This document shows, in pieces, positions 7,202 to 16,800 of a stretch of DNA of 34,331 nt (position 1 is its first letter; each line of letters opens with the position of its first letter). The stretch spans positions 1 through 34,331 of the forward strand of contig DASWTK010000119.1 of the NCBI GenBank assembly GCA_036402175.1. Reading direction: 5' to 3'. This stretch comes from DASPKM01 sp036402175 (GTDB lineage Bacteria > Bacteroidota > Bacteroidia > Chitinophagales > Chitinophagaceae). The notes under the pieces are model-generated. The model was not told the origin of the DNA and did no database searches. It saw only the letters and a program-made list of their open reading frames with translations. The translations under genes were made by a program, and so were the position numbers.

Positions 7202-10024
7202 TTACTTACTCAGGTGCATGCTTCTTTCCTTATACAGTTGCCTGAAATAAGGATCGCGCAGGTCTTTGATGAAACGGATCGCTTCTCCGGTAGATTTCAT
7301 TTCCGGTCCCAGTTCACGGCTGACTCCCGGGAATTTTTCAAAACTGAATACTGGTTCCTTGATGGCGTATCCTTTCAGTCGCTTCACGAATTTGAAATCA
7401 CGCAGTCTGTTCTTGCCCATCATCACTTTCGTAGCAATGTTCAGATAGGGAATCTGGTAAGCTTTTGCAATGAATGGTGTTGTGCGCGAAGCGCGTGGGT
7501 TGGCTTCAATCACGTAAACCTTGCCATCTTTGATCGCGAACTGAATATTGATCAGCCCTTTGATGTTGAGGCGGAATGCAATGCGTCTTGCGTATTCTTC
7601 CATCGTTTCAACTACCAGGGGCGACAAGTTGAACTGAGGTAGTACTGCATTGCTATCGCCACTATGTATACCTGCGGGTTCTATGTGTTCCATTACTCCC
7701 ATCACATGAAATTCCTCTCCATCGCAGATCCCGTCAATTTCAGCTTCCTGGCACCGGTCCAGGAAATGATCGATAAGGATCTTATTACCGGGAATGTGTT
7801 TAAGCAGGCTTATTACCGCTTTTTCCAGTTCATCATCGTTAATTACGATCCGCATTCTTTGTCCGCCAAGTACATAACTTGGACGCACCAGCACCGGATA
7901 TCCAACTTTGTGCGCAACTTCAACAGCCTGGTCAACCGAGAAAGCGGTTCCATATTCAGGATAAGGAATGTTCAATTCCTTCAGCATGTCGCTGAATCGC
8001 CCGCGGTCTTCGGCTATATCCATATTATCATAAGAAGTTCCGATGATCGGAATGCCTTTATTGTGCAGGCGCTCGGCCAGCTTAAGCGCGGTTTGTCCGC
8101 CCAGCTGTACAATCACCCCATCTGGTTTTTCGTGCTCCACGATCTCCCAGAGGTGTTCCCAAAACACTGGTTCAAAATATAACTTGTTGGCCATATCGAA
8201 ATCCGTAGAAACGGTCTCGGGATTACAGTTTACCATGATGGCTTCGTAACCGCATTCTTTAATAGCCAGCAGACCATGCACACAGCAATAGTCGAATTCG
8301 ATTCCCTGTCCGATCCTGTTCGGACCTGAACCCAGTACGATTATCTTTTTCTTATTTGTAACAATGCTTTCATTGGAACCGCCATGCTCGAAGCTGGAAT
8401 AGAAGTAAGGAGTTTTGGCTTCGAATTCTGCGCTGCAGGTATCCACCATTTTGAATACGCGGGTGAAGCCTGCGGCCTTGCGCATCTCATAAATTTCTTC
8501 ATCGCTGCCATCCTGCATGATGAGCGAGATCTGCTGGTCGCTGAAACCCATCAGTTTGGCTTCTTTCAGTAATTCAAGTGGCAGCGTCTGCAGTTTATAT
8601 TTTGAAATCTCTTTCTCCAGGTCAACGATCTTATTCACTTCATTTACAAACCACCTGTCGATACCAGTGGCTTTGGAAATGGTATTGACAGATACACCCA
8701 GCATCAAAGCGTCCTTGATCCTGAAGATGCGATCCCATTTTGGTATCTTGATGTATTCGATCAGTTCTTCGGCCGACATCTGGCTTTTGGTATAATTACC
8801 CAGTCCAACCGCGTTGTTTTCGAGGCTCTGCGTGGCTTTCTGCAACGCTTCGGTAAAGCAGCGGCCAATTGACATCACTTCACCCACACTTTTCATTTGC
8901 AGGCCCAGCGTATCGTTCGCGCCACGGAATTTGTCAAAATTCCATCTCGGCATTTTCACGATCACATAGTCGAGCGCGGGCTCAAAATAAGCCGATGTTG
9001 TTTGCGTGATCTGGTTCTTCAGCTCATCAAGGTTGTAGCCTATGGCGAGTTTCGCCGCGACCTTTGCGATAGGATACCCTGTTGCTTTTGAAGCCAGGGC
9101 CGATGACCGGCTTACACGGGGATTGATCTCAACCGCGATGATATCCTCGGTATCGGGATTCAGGGCAAATTGTACGTTACAACCTCCGGCGAAATTGCCA
9201 AGGCTGCGCATCATGAGGATGGCTTTATTCCGCATGTCCTGGAAGGCCGTATCGCTCAACGTCATTGCAGGAGCTACCGTGATTGAATCGCCCGTATGAA
9301 CGCCCATTGGGTCAACGTTCTCTACAGTACAAATGATGGCTACGTTGTCGTTCTTGTCTCTCAGGAGTTCCAGTTCAAATTCTTTCCAACCAACAACGGC
9401 TTTCTCAACCAGTACCTCGTGGATGGGGGAAGCCGACAAACCTCTTTCCAGCGCAGCTTCCAGTTCATCCTTTGTATGAACAAATCCGCCACCAGTGCCG
9501 CCCAGCGTATATGAAGGGCGGATAACAAGTGGAATCCCTATTTGCTGGGCGAACTCTTTTCCTTCCAGCAGTGAGTTGGCAGTGCGCGAAGGAGCGACGG
9601 GTACCCCGATCTCAACCATCAGTTGCCTGAATTTTTCCCGGTCTTCAGCGGTTTCGATTGCGGCGATGTCAACGCCTATCATCCTGACGTTGTATTCATT
9701 CCAGATCCCAAGTTCATGTGCCTCCTTGGCCAGGTTAAGCGCTGTTTGCCCTCCCATAGTTGGCAGCACTGCGTCGATCTGGTTTTCGTCCAGGATCTGC
9801 TGAATGCTCTCAACCGTTAATGGAAGCAGGTACACCTTATCGGCCATCATCGGGTCGGTCATGATGGTTGCGGGATTACTATTGATCAGGATCACCTTGA
9901 TCCCTTCTTCCCGGATGCTGCGGGCGGCCTGTGAGCCGGAATAGTCGAATTCACAGGCTTGTCCGATAATGATTGGTCCGGATCCGATAATTAGAACAGA
10001 TTTGATAGAAGTATCTTTGGGCAT
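7202..10024 (-). CDS. carB: Carbamoyl-phosphate synthase large subunit, lacking the C-terminal MGS domain
   Basis: CarB makes carbamoyl phosphate for arginine and pyrimidine synthesis from bicarbonate, two ATP and ammonia supplied by CarA. The protein shows the duplicated architecture. The first half starts with LIIGSGPIIIGQACEFDYSG and has PTMGGQTALN, RPSYTLGGTGGG and EINPRVSRSSALASKATGYP. The second half has VLGSGPNRIGQGIEFDY, VQLGGQTALKLA, RPSYVLGGQRM and EANPRASRTTPFIAKA. It ends after GEAIRFIKDLRDPYFRQL at 940 residues. The E. coli enzyme has 1073, so the allosteric MGS-like domain that binds UMP/IMP/ornithine is absent. No carA lies in the window. A tandem 16-bp repeat and a TAnnTTTG element lie just upstream. 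Confidence 0.97.
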   Translation of the reverse strand: MPKDTSIKSVLIIGSGPIIIGQACEFDYSGSQAARSIREEGIKVILINSNPATIMTDPMMADKVYLLPLTVESIQQILDENQIDAVLPTMGGQTALNLAKEAHELGIWNEYNVRMIGVDIAAIETAEDREKFRQLMVEIGVPVAPSRTANSLLEGKEFAQQIGIPLVIRPSYTLGGTGGGFVHTKDELEAALERGLSASPIHEVLVEKAVVGWKEFELELLRDKNDNVAIICTVENVDPMGVHTGDSITVAPAMTLSDTAFQDMRNKAILMMRSLGNFAGGCNVQFALNPDTEDIIAVEINPRVSRSSALASKATGYPIAKVAAKLAIGYNLDELKNQITQTTSAYFEPALDYVIVKMPRWNFDKFRGANDTLGLQMKSVGEVMSIGRCFTEALQKATQSLENNAVGLGNYTKSQMSAEELIEYIKIPKWDRIFRIKDALMLGVSVNTISKATGIDRWFVNEVNKIVDLEKEISKYKLQTLPLELLKEAKLMGFSDQQISLIMQDGSDEEIYEMRKAAGFTRVFKMVDTCSAEFEAKTPYFYSSFEHGGSNESIVTNKKKIIVLGSGPNRIGQGIEFDYCCVHGLLAIKECGYEAIMVNCNPETVSTDFDMANKLYFEPVFWEHLWEIVEHEKPDGVIVQLGGQTALKLAERLHNKGIPIIGTSYDNMDIAEDRGRFSDMLKELNIPYPEYGTAFSVDQAVEVAHKVGYPVLVRPSYVLGGQRMRIVINDDELEKAVISLLKHIPGNKILIDHFLDRCQEAEIDGICDGEEFHVMGVMEHIEPAGIHSGDSNAVLPQFNLSPLVVETMEEYARRIAFRLNIKGLINIQFAIKDGKVYVIEANPRASRTTPFIAKAYQIPYLNIATKVMMGKNRLRDFKFVKRLKGYAIKEPVFSFEKFPGVSRELGPEMKSTGEAIRFIKDLRDPYFRQLYKERSMHLSK

Positions 10025-10047
10025 GTTTTCGGCAGTTCAAAATTGCG

Positions 10048-10055
10048 CAAAAGTA
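10048..10055 (-). promoter_or_regulatory. Candidate -7 promoter element TACTTTTG for carB
   Basis: The minus strand reads TACTTTTG, a match to TAnnTTTG, 23 bp before the carB ATG, giving a short leader of about 17 nt. The -33 half is not obvious; that space is occupied by the tandem 16-bp repeat. Confidence 0.5.
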
Positions 10056-10085
10056 AGTGTTTATCTCATTAAGTGTTTATCTCAT
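10054..10085. repeat. Two perfect tandem 16-bp repeats at the carB promoter
   Basis: TAAGTGTTTATCTCAT occurs twice with no gap (10054-10069 and 10070-10085). The first copy overlaps the upstream edge of the TACTTTTG element, so on the minus strand the repeats fill roughly -10 to -45 relative to the predicted start. They could be a paired regulator-binding site or a recent slippage duplication. Confidence 0.85.
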
Positions 10086-10092
10086 AGTAAAT

Positions 10093-10120
10093 AAAAAACC
10101 TCAGCACCCTGGCCGAGGTT
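10093..10120 (-). terminator. Rho-independent terminator after the 70-residue gene
   Basis: On the minus strand AACCTC (from 10120) and GAGGTT (to 10097) form a stem, partly extended inside by GC/GC pairs, followed directly by TTTTTTATTTA. It lies about 27 bp beyond the stop of the small gene and insulates it from carB. Confidence 0.75.
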
Positions 10121-10146
10121 AATGAACTTCCGAGGTAATACAATGA

Positions 10147-10359
10147 CTAATTATTATGAAAGGCTGCCAGTTCGATATCGTCCAGCATCACTTCACCTGG
10201 CATTATGGATTTCTTTGCTGCCATCTGACGTTTATCTTCATAACGGCTCTTGATCTTATAAACCCATTTTTGCCTGGCTTCAGTTCCTTTGAACAATCCT
10301 ACAATGGATCCTACAAATACTGCAAGCATGATCACCATTTTTTGTTGAAATCTATTCAT
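10147..10359 (-). CDS. Small membrane-anchored protein (70 aa)
   Basis: I do not recognise a family. One hydrophobic helix (about 7-24, KMVIMLAVFVGSIVGLF) is followed by a basic, charged tail rich in Lys/Arg up to residue 50, then a short acidic end with EVMLDDIELAAFHNN. The likely location is the inner membrane with a cytoplasmic tail. A properly placed terminator downstream on the same strand supports it as a real gene. The overlapping plus-strand frame (10156-10368) has an amino-acid composition unlike a natural protein and no such support. Confidence 0.65.
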   Translation of the reverse strand: MNRFQQKMVIMLAVFVGSIVGLFKGTEARQKWVYKIKSRYEDKRQMAAKKSIMPGEVMLDDIELAAFHNN

Positions 10360-10631
10360 ATCGTCTGAAATTGTCGTTCCTGAACCATAGACAGTTTATA
10401 TACGGCAAAAGCTGTTCCATGGTTGTTAAAAAAATATACCATTAAGCGGGTATGCCATCATAATAATTTCAAAAATCCTGCCTCAATGTTCAAACACCAG
10501 CTATCCGGAGGGCTTTATGATTATTTTATGAAGATGAGAACGGCGCTTTCTTATTTGATTCCATCTCATTAATGCAGGTAACCGATTAGCTTTGCGAATT
10601 ATTTTTTAAATCTTTAAACGGCCCGGAATTC
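10360..10631. other. Divergent intergenic region
   Basis: This 272-bp gap separates the small minus-strand gene from the plus-strand M23 gene. Apart from the candidate -7 element at 10587-10594 I see no gene, terminator or repeat in it. Confidence 0.5.
10587..10594 (+). promoter_or_regulatory. Candidate -7 promoter element TAGCTTTG for the M23 gene
   Basis: TAGCTTTG matches TAnnTTTG and lies 37 bp before the ATG at 10632. The nearest upstream TTTG (10554-10557) is 29 bp away, too far for the usual 19-21 bp spacing, so only the -7 half is supported. Confidence 0.4.
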
Positions 10632-12341
10632 ATGCGAACGGCAATGATCTTTATTTGTGTGTTGAAATTTGCATCGGCTTTTTCCCAGATTTTTGAAACA
10701 CCCAGCTATCCAAAGGGCTATTTCCGTAATCCCCTGAGCATTCCGATAAGCCTCAGCGGAAATTTTGGAGAGCTCCGCAGCAATCATTACCACATGGGAC
10801 TGGACCTGCGTACCAACAGGGTAGAGAACCTTCCGGTTTACGCCGCAGCTGAAGGATTTATTTCCCGAATCAAGATAGAACCTGGCGGATTTGGCAGAGC
10901 GATCTATATCGATCACCCCAATGGATATACAACGCTTTACGCCCACCTGAATAATTTTTTCCCGGCATTGGAGCGATACATAAAACAAAAGCAATACGAG
11001 CTCGAATCGTGGAATGTGCAGCTGGATCTGCCGCCTGGCCAGTTTCCGGTGAAAAAAGGCGATTTCCTCGCATACAGCGGTAATTCCGGCGGATCGCAGG
11101 CACCGCATCTTCATTTTGAAATAAGGCGAACCGGCGACGACGTGAATGTGAATCCATTGCTGTTCGGCCTTCCATTGGCCGACAATACCAGCCCAAACAT
11201 CTTACGGTTAGCAGTATACGACCGTACAAAAAGTCTTTATGAGCAGTCGCCCCGTATTGTTCCGGTTAAAAAAACGGGGAATAATTTCACCACTTCGCCT
11301 TCAACCATCATTGTGAGCACTCCTAAAGTCAGTTTTTCGATCGGCGCTTTCGACACCCATTCGGGTTCCACCAATGCCAATGGAATTTTTGAATCCATTC
11401 TGCAGCTCGACGGGCAACCGGTAGTTGGTTTCAGGATGGACAATATCAGTTATAATGATACAAGATACCTGAATGCTCATATTGATTACCGCACCCGGAG
11501 TGCAGGAGGACCGTACCTGCAACACCTTTCAGAATTACCCGGTTATATTCCTACCATCTATAAACAAGTGAGTGGCGACGGAGTGGTTGACCTTTCAGAC
11601 GGCGAGCCGCATGCGTTGAATGTGATCGTTCGTGACGCTTACGGAAACGCTTCAACACTGACTACCAACATCCGCTACGATGGCAGTCCGGTAAAGCAGC
11701 CTGCTGATGCGGGAGGCAAGCTTTTTTATCCTTTGATGCTGGATGCGTATGAAGCCGAAAACGCTGAATTCTTCATAGGAGAGACGTCGTTGTACGATTC
11801 AGTCCATATTCGTCATATCGTTTCAGCACCAACTGCGGCGGGTGCCGTTTCAGAATCGCATACAATCGGCGCCACTTATATTCCCCTTCAGAGTCCGGTA
11901 ACGGTTCGTTTACGTCCCTTCCGTTCGCTTAGCCCCGAAGAAAAGGAACGCGTTGTAATGCTTCGGGTTTCGGGAACACGGAAGGAAGTACAAAAGGTTG
12001 AGTGGAATAATGATTGGGCCTCGGCCCGCTTCAGGGAATTCGGAGTTTATCAGCTGGTATTTGATGACGAACCCCCGGTGATCGTCCCGGTTGGCATAAC
12101 AGACGGAGCCAATCTCAGCAAAGCCACACGCATTGCATTCACGATAAAAGATAACAATACATCTTTCAAAAATTTCAGGGCCGAGCTGGACGGACAATGG
12201 CTGAGATTTACCAATGACAAGGGCCGTACTTTCATTTACACTTTTGATGAAAAATGCCCTGCAGGTGATCATGAACTGAAAGTAAGGGTCAGCGACGAAG
12301 CCGGCAATGTTACAGAACGTGTTTATCGCTTCAGGCGGTAA
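10632..12341 (+). CDS. Secreted M23 metallopeptidase with large C-terminal extension
   Basis: A 569-residue protein with a signal peptide (about 1-19, ending ASAFSQ). An M23 (LytM/lysostaphin-like) domain spans about 40-175: zinc ligands His54 and Asp58 in HYHMGLDLR, then His105 in YAHLN, and His159/His161 in APHLHFE. Such domains cleave peptidoglycan cross-links or act in cell-wall remodelling, here in the periplasm. The remaining 390 residues contain beta-rich segments resembling Ig-like modules (VIVRDAYGNASTLTTNI near 328-344; VRVSDEAGNVTERVYRF at the end) and no other catalytic motif. The long tail is unusual relative to simple LytM proteins and could mediate binding to the envelope. All catalytic residues are intact, so it is likely active. 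Confidence 0.92.
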   Translation: MRTAMIFICVLKFASAFSQIFETPSYPKGYFRNPLSIPISLSGNFGELRSNHYHMGLDLRTNRVENLPVYAAAEGFISRIKIEPGGFGRAIYIDHPNGYTTLYAHLNNFFPALERYIKQKQYELESWNVQLDLPPGQFPVKKGDFLAYSGNSGGSQAPHLHFEIRRTGDDVNVNPLLFGLPLADNTSPNILRLAVYDRTKSLYEQSPRIVPVKKTGNNFTTSPSTIIVSTPKVSFSIGAFDTHSGSTNANGIFESILQLDGQPVVGFRMDNISYNDTRYLNAHIDYRTRSAGGPYLQHLSELPGYIPTIYKQVSGDGVVDLSDGEPHALNVIVRDAYGNASTLTTNIRYDGSPVKQPADAGGKLFYPLMLDAYEAENAEFFIGETSLYDSVHIRHIVSAPTAAGAVSESHTIGATYIPLQSPVTVRLRPFRSLSPEEKERVVMLRVSGTRKEVQKVEWNNDWASARFREFGVYQLVFDDEPPVIVPVGITDGANLSKATRIAFTIKDNNTSFKNFRAELDGQWLRFTNDKGRTFIYTFDEKCPAGDHELKVRVSDEAGNVTERVYRFRR

Positions 12342-12410
12342 ATTCATTAATTATGATCACGCTCATTCCTGTACTATTCAGGCTTGCAATTATTACATTA
12401 AATTAGTATT

Positions 12411-12839
12411 ATGAAAATGCGAAATGTCCTGATGCTCGAGAATGATGTTGACGACAGGTATATTACCGATACATATTTTATTAATAATGGATTTGACGTC
12501 AAGGTGGACTACTATCCTTCTGTAGCGGGAAGTATTACCAGTTACCTGTCCAATCTCGACAGCAACAGCCTGCCACACCTGATCCTGATGTCGGGCAGGT
12601 TCGGACTTGAACATCTGGCAGATTTAAAAAAACATGATCAATTCAGGCAGATACCTGTGGTCATCCTGACCGAAATGTCGCATACTTTTTCTATTAATGA
12701 AGCCTACCGCCTTGGCGCCAATTCTGTGATTGAAAAGCCCTCCACTCATCAGATGACGCGGGATAAAATTGATTCATTTGTGAAATACTGGTTCGGTACA
12801 GTTGAGCTTCCAGTCACTTTAGTTGCTGATCAAATCTGA
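12411..12839 (+). CDS. Single-domain receiver protein lacking the phospho-acceptor Asp
   Basis: A 142-residue stand-alone receiver-like protein. The acidic pocket is recognisable (Asp12, Asp14, Asp15 in MLENDVDDRY). The switch Thr87 (VVILTEMS) and the conserved Lys109 (VIEKPS) are present. The segment that should read 'DLILLDxxMP' reads HLILMSGRFG, so the phospho-acceptor position is Ser61 and the following MP is lost. It therefore cannot be phosphorylated in the ordinary way. It may be a phosphorylation-independent interaction module or respond to another signal. It has no output domain and no kinase directly beside it. Start choices ATG 12411 or 12417 are equally possible. Confidence 0.85.
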   Translation: MKMRNVLMLENDVDDRYITDTYFINNGFDVKVDYYPSVAGSITSYLSNLDSNSLPHLILMSGRFGLEHLADLKKHDQFRQIPVVILTEMSHTFSINEAYRLGANSVIEKPSTHQMTRDKIDSFVKYWFGTVELPVTLVADQI

Positions 12840-12920
12840 TCATTACCGCCTCTACAGAACAATCCCCCAGGCCACAGCATATCACCTCTTTTGGGGATAC
12901 GGCTTCACCAGTTCGGTTAT

Positions 12921-12951
12921 TGAATACCTCTTTCCGGCAAGCCATATTTGC
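12921..12951 (+). promoter_or_regulatory. Candidate promoter TTG-N20-CATATTTG for the lipoprotein gene
   Basis: TTG (12921-12923) is followed after 20 bp by CATATTTG (12944-12951), one mismatch from TAnnTTTG, at a Bacteroidota-like spacing and 33 bp before the ATG at 12985. Confidence 0.4.
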
Positions 12952-12984
12952 ATTCGAAAGTGAACAGCCTACAACAAATTAGTC

Positions 12985-13734
12985 ATGAAAACCACTGTGC
13001 TTGCCTTTGTTCTTTTATCGCTTACTATAGCGTGCAGTAAAGAGCGTGATGATAAAGTAATTGTAATTGCAACAGCTGGCGATATATCCGCCAGTGTTGA
13101 TGAATTCAGAAAAATACTGGGTAGCAAGCTGAATACAGCACCCGGTGCAATTGGAGGAAGGCGGGAAGTGAACTGGGATGCTGTTCCGGACGACATGATC
13201 GGTAAGCCATTGCCGATGAGTTTTCTGAACAACACAGAACCGGGCGCGCCTGTAAGCAGCCAGCGCGGATTTGAGTATGAAGCAGGCAGCGGAACTTTCC
13301 AGGTCAGCAAATCGAACTTCAGCGATGTGAATCCGGAGGTTGCGGGCGAATTCAATTCATTCAGCGGTAGCAATACATTCACCAATATCAGCAGTAGTTT
13401 GTGGGATGGTAGATTCGAAGTTCCGGGTGAAGATGTTCCGGCCACTATACAGGGCTTTGGAATGGTGTTCTCCGATGTAGATGTTGCTAACCTTACATCG
13501 ATTGAATTTTTTAACGAAGGCAGGTCACTGGGTAAATTCTTTGCGCCTGTTCAGCAACCCGGTAGTAAGCTTTCATTTCTGGGTGTGTATTTCAAAGACC
13601 AGCGTATCACAAGAATCAGGGTGCAGCATGGCAATGGATCGCTGAACAAGGGAGAAAAGGATGCATCCGACGGTGGAAGCAATGACCTTGTAGTGCTGGA
13701 TGATTTTTTATACGATGAACCGGTTAAGAAATAA
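12985..13734 (+). CDS. Putative lipoprotein of unknown function (249 aa)
   Basis: The N-terminus is a lipoprotein signal peptide with lipobox LTIAC (Cys17), predicting anchoring in the envelope. The mature part contains GGRREVNWDAVPDDM, GKPLPMSFLN, GFEYEAGSGTFQVS, a region with NLTSIEFFNEGRSLGKFF, then LSFLGVYF, ITRIRVQHGN and DDFLYDEP. This is the pattern of predicted secreted all-beta proteins (jelly-roll or lectin-like) that I associate with Bacteroidota and Acidobacteriota, with no known activity. It looks monocistronic, with its own promoter-like element and a terminator after the stop. Function is unknown. Confidence 0.85.
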   Translation: MKTTVLAFVLLSLTIACSKERDDKVIVIATAGDISASVDEFRKILGSKLNTAPGAIGGRREVNWDAVPDDMIGKPLPMSFLNNTEPGAPVSSQRGFEYEAGSGTFQVSKSNFSDVNPEVAGEFNSFSGSNTFTNISSSLWDGRFEVPGEDVPATIQGFGMVFSDVDVANLTSIEFFNEGRSLGKFFAPVQQPGSKLSFLGVYFKDQRITRIRVQHGNGSLNKGEKDASDGGSNDLVVLDDFLYDEPVKK

Positions 13735-13763
13735 CCGTACAAATATTTTCAGGTAGGGGTTTA

Positions 13764-13798
13764 TCCGTCGGCGCATAACTTGCCCGGCGGAATTTTTT
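13764..13798 (+). terminator. Rho-independent terminator after the lipoprotein gene
   Basis: TCCGTCGG (13764-13771) pairs with CCGGCGGA (13784-13791), with one G-T wobble, and is followed by ATTTTTTAT. It separates the lipoprotein gene from the sensor-kinase gene. Confidence 0.7.
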
Positions 13799-13841
13799 AT
13801 GTACCCCGGCACCTATTTCGTAATTTTTACGCACCGAAGCT

Positions 13842-16800
13842 TTGACTATGAGCCGATCCATACGGTTTTTTGGAATCCTTGTTCTGTTGGCGATCTCACT
13901 GCCTTCTGTTGCAAACCAACCATCCCTTTATTTCAGAAATCTGACCACTGCCAATGGACTTTCTCACAGGAAGGTCAATTGCATTTTACAGGACCGTCGC
14001 GGATTCATGTGGATCGGAACTGATGATGGATTGAACCGTTACGATGGAAACAAGTTTGTTCCGTTCCGGCACGAGCCTTCAAATCCATCCAGCATGTCGG
14101 GGAATATTGTTACCAGCCTGGTGGAAGACAAGGAAGGTATCATCTGGATCGCTACCGCAGACGGGGGGTTGACAAAATATGATTATACAGCGCCGCCCGA
14201 CAGGCAGTTCCGGCAATTCAAACATTCGTTGGCCGATTCGACATCCATCCCCGTTAACATCATCAACGCGCTGATAGAAGATCAGTTTGGATTTTTATGG
14301 CTTGCTACAAGTGGAAACGGCGTTTTACGGTTTGATAAGCGTAAAGAGACATTCATGACGCTTCCGAACTGGGCGCGCACGGCGCTGGCGCTTTGCCTTG
14401 ATCACCAGGGAATGATATGGGTTGGACGGGAGGGACGCGGACTTCTCAAGATCAATCCCGCAACTTTCGCGGTTGAATCGGACGAACGGTACAACAACCT
14501 GTATATGAAACTGCCCCACATGGTTGTTACTTCACTTTATCGCGACAGCCGCAATCACATCTGGTTGGGATCATGGGACAAAGTTGTTTACAGGTATAAC
14601 AGCCAGCTTGGAAAAGAAGAGGTGTTCAGCAAAACCGATCACCCAAATTCATTTGCAAAAGATGATCCGATCAGCTTTGCGGAAGACCTGCGCAGGCGGA
14701 TCTGGATAGGAGGTAAATATGGAGGCTTATATATATACGATCCAACCAGCAATGAATTCTATCATTACGATCATGATCCATCGAGGGAAGGATCGTTGAC
14801 AGATAATCAGGTAAACAGCATTTACCGCGACCGGTCAGGCAACATCTGGCTGGGAACAAACAGAGGCATCAGTATTCATAATCCGGGCCTGCAACAATTT
14901 GAACAGACCTTCCTTGCACCTTCCGAGAATAAAAAGGCAATAACGCTTTATGATTTTCTGGAGATTCCAGGGAAGCGGTTGCTGATCGGGACCAGCAATG
15001 GAATTTACGAGGAAGTAAATGGAGAGTGGAGGCTCCGGCCACTATCATACAATGGACAGCGGTTATCTGCAACAAAATTCTACCGGTCGTCCAACGGTGC
15101 AATCTACCTCGGTACAAACCTTTCATTGTTCAGGATGAACCCGTCAGACTTCTCACTTCAACTTTTGCCAAATACCGAAAAGGATATAGTGATGAGCAGG
15201 ATAATTGAATCGCGTGTGGTATCAATAGAGGAAGATACAATAAACGGGCATCCCGTACTCCTGGTTTCGCCTTACGGTCATTTTCTTGCCTATTACGATT
15301 TTACATTACAGCAATGGGTTTCGAGGCAGGACACATCGCTGAACATCATTCAGCGGCTTGGCATGCGCGATCACATGGTGCGAAGATTCTTCAAAACACG
15401 CGATGGCCAGATCTGGCTTGCAAATACAAAGTCAGGCCTTGGAGAATGGGTTCGGAATTCATTTCCCGCGATCCGTTATTATTCAAACATGCCCAACAAA
15501 CTGGAGAGCATCAGTAATAATCATGTGTACGACCTGGCAGAAGATTCAAAGGGAAATCTTTGGGTAAGTACATATGGCGGAGGTTTGCATTATTTCAATA
15601 CGGCAAAAAAACAGTTCTCGCACATAACATCTTCGCAAAACCTGGGTGAAGGCATTCAAACCGATGATCATGGCAATGTATGGATGATCGCCAATGGTAA
15701 TCTTCATAAATATGATATTCAGAAAAGGTCATACAGCACTTTTCAGTTGCCGGATGTTGAAAAGACAGGCGGCATTCACGGATATATATTCAAAAGCAGT
15801 GATGGAAGGATGTTCGTTGCAGGCACAAACTATTTCATCGCATTTCACCCGGATTCAATACGCGAACTAAGCACCCAGCCTAAAGTGTACCTGACAGATT
15901 TTAAAGTGTTCAATACGTCGTACAATCATTTGCTTCAGCAGCGGAACATACAGTTAAGGCACACACAGAATTTCTTATCGTTTGAATTTGCAGCTCCCTC
16001 CTTTAACGGACCGGTACATTATTCCTGGATGCTGGAAGGAGTGGACCCCGACTGGGTTGACGCGCAATCCAACTCGGCCAACTATCCCAATCTCAGCGGA
16101 GGTAATTATACTTTTAAAGTAAGGGCAACCTCCAGGCCAGGGATATGGAGTGATGATATTGCAACTATCAGCATCCGGATCATACCGCCTTTCTGGAAGC
16201 AGCCATGGTTTTTCATTTTATGCGGGCTTTTGATAATCGCCGCCGCATATGCGGTATACCGTTACCGCATAAACGAAATTCTGAAACGTCAGGCAATCCG
16301 GAATAAGATTGCGCAGGACCTGCACGACAATGTAGGGTCTACGCTGAGCAGTATTTCGGTATACAGCCAGGTGGCCAAAATTCATCAATCGCAGGGCAAC
16401 AGCAATGATCTGCAGAATGTGCTTGGCAGAATAGCTGCAACGTCAAGTGAAATGATCTCAGAGATGAATGACATTGTTTGGACCATCAATCCAAGGAACG
16501 ATAGCATGCAGAAGATACTTCAGCGGATGGAATCTTTCGCCAAGCCTTTGCTGCATACGCAGAACATCCAGTTTCGTTTTCAATACGATCCTTCCGTGAT
16601 GAATGTTAACCTGGAGATGGAAAAGCGGAAAAATTTTTACCTCATTTTCAAAGAAGCGGTAAATAATGCCCTTAAGTATTCCGAATGCAGGAATATGGAA
16701 GTTTTTGTGCACTACCGGCATCATCAGATTGAACTTGTGGTGAAAGACGATGGTAAAGGCTTTGACCGTGCAACCATTGATACCAAAAGCCGGGAGTCGC

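Noticed and set aside
10156..10368. Plus-strand 70-codon frame overlapping the small membrane protein gene
   Set aside because: The minus-strand gene has a membrane helix plus charged tail and a matching terminator; the plus-strand frame has neither.
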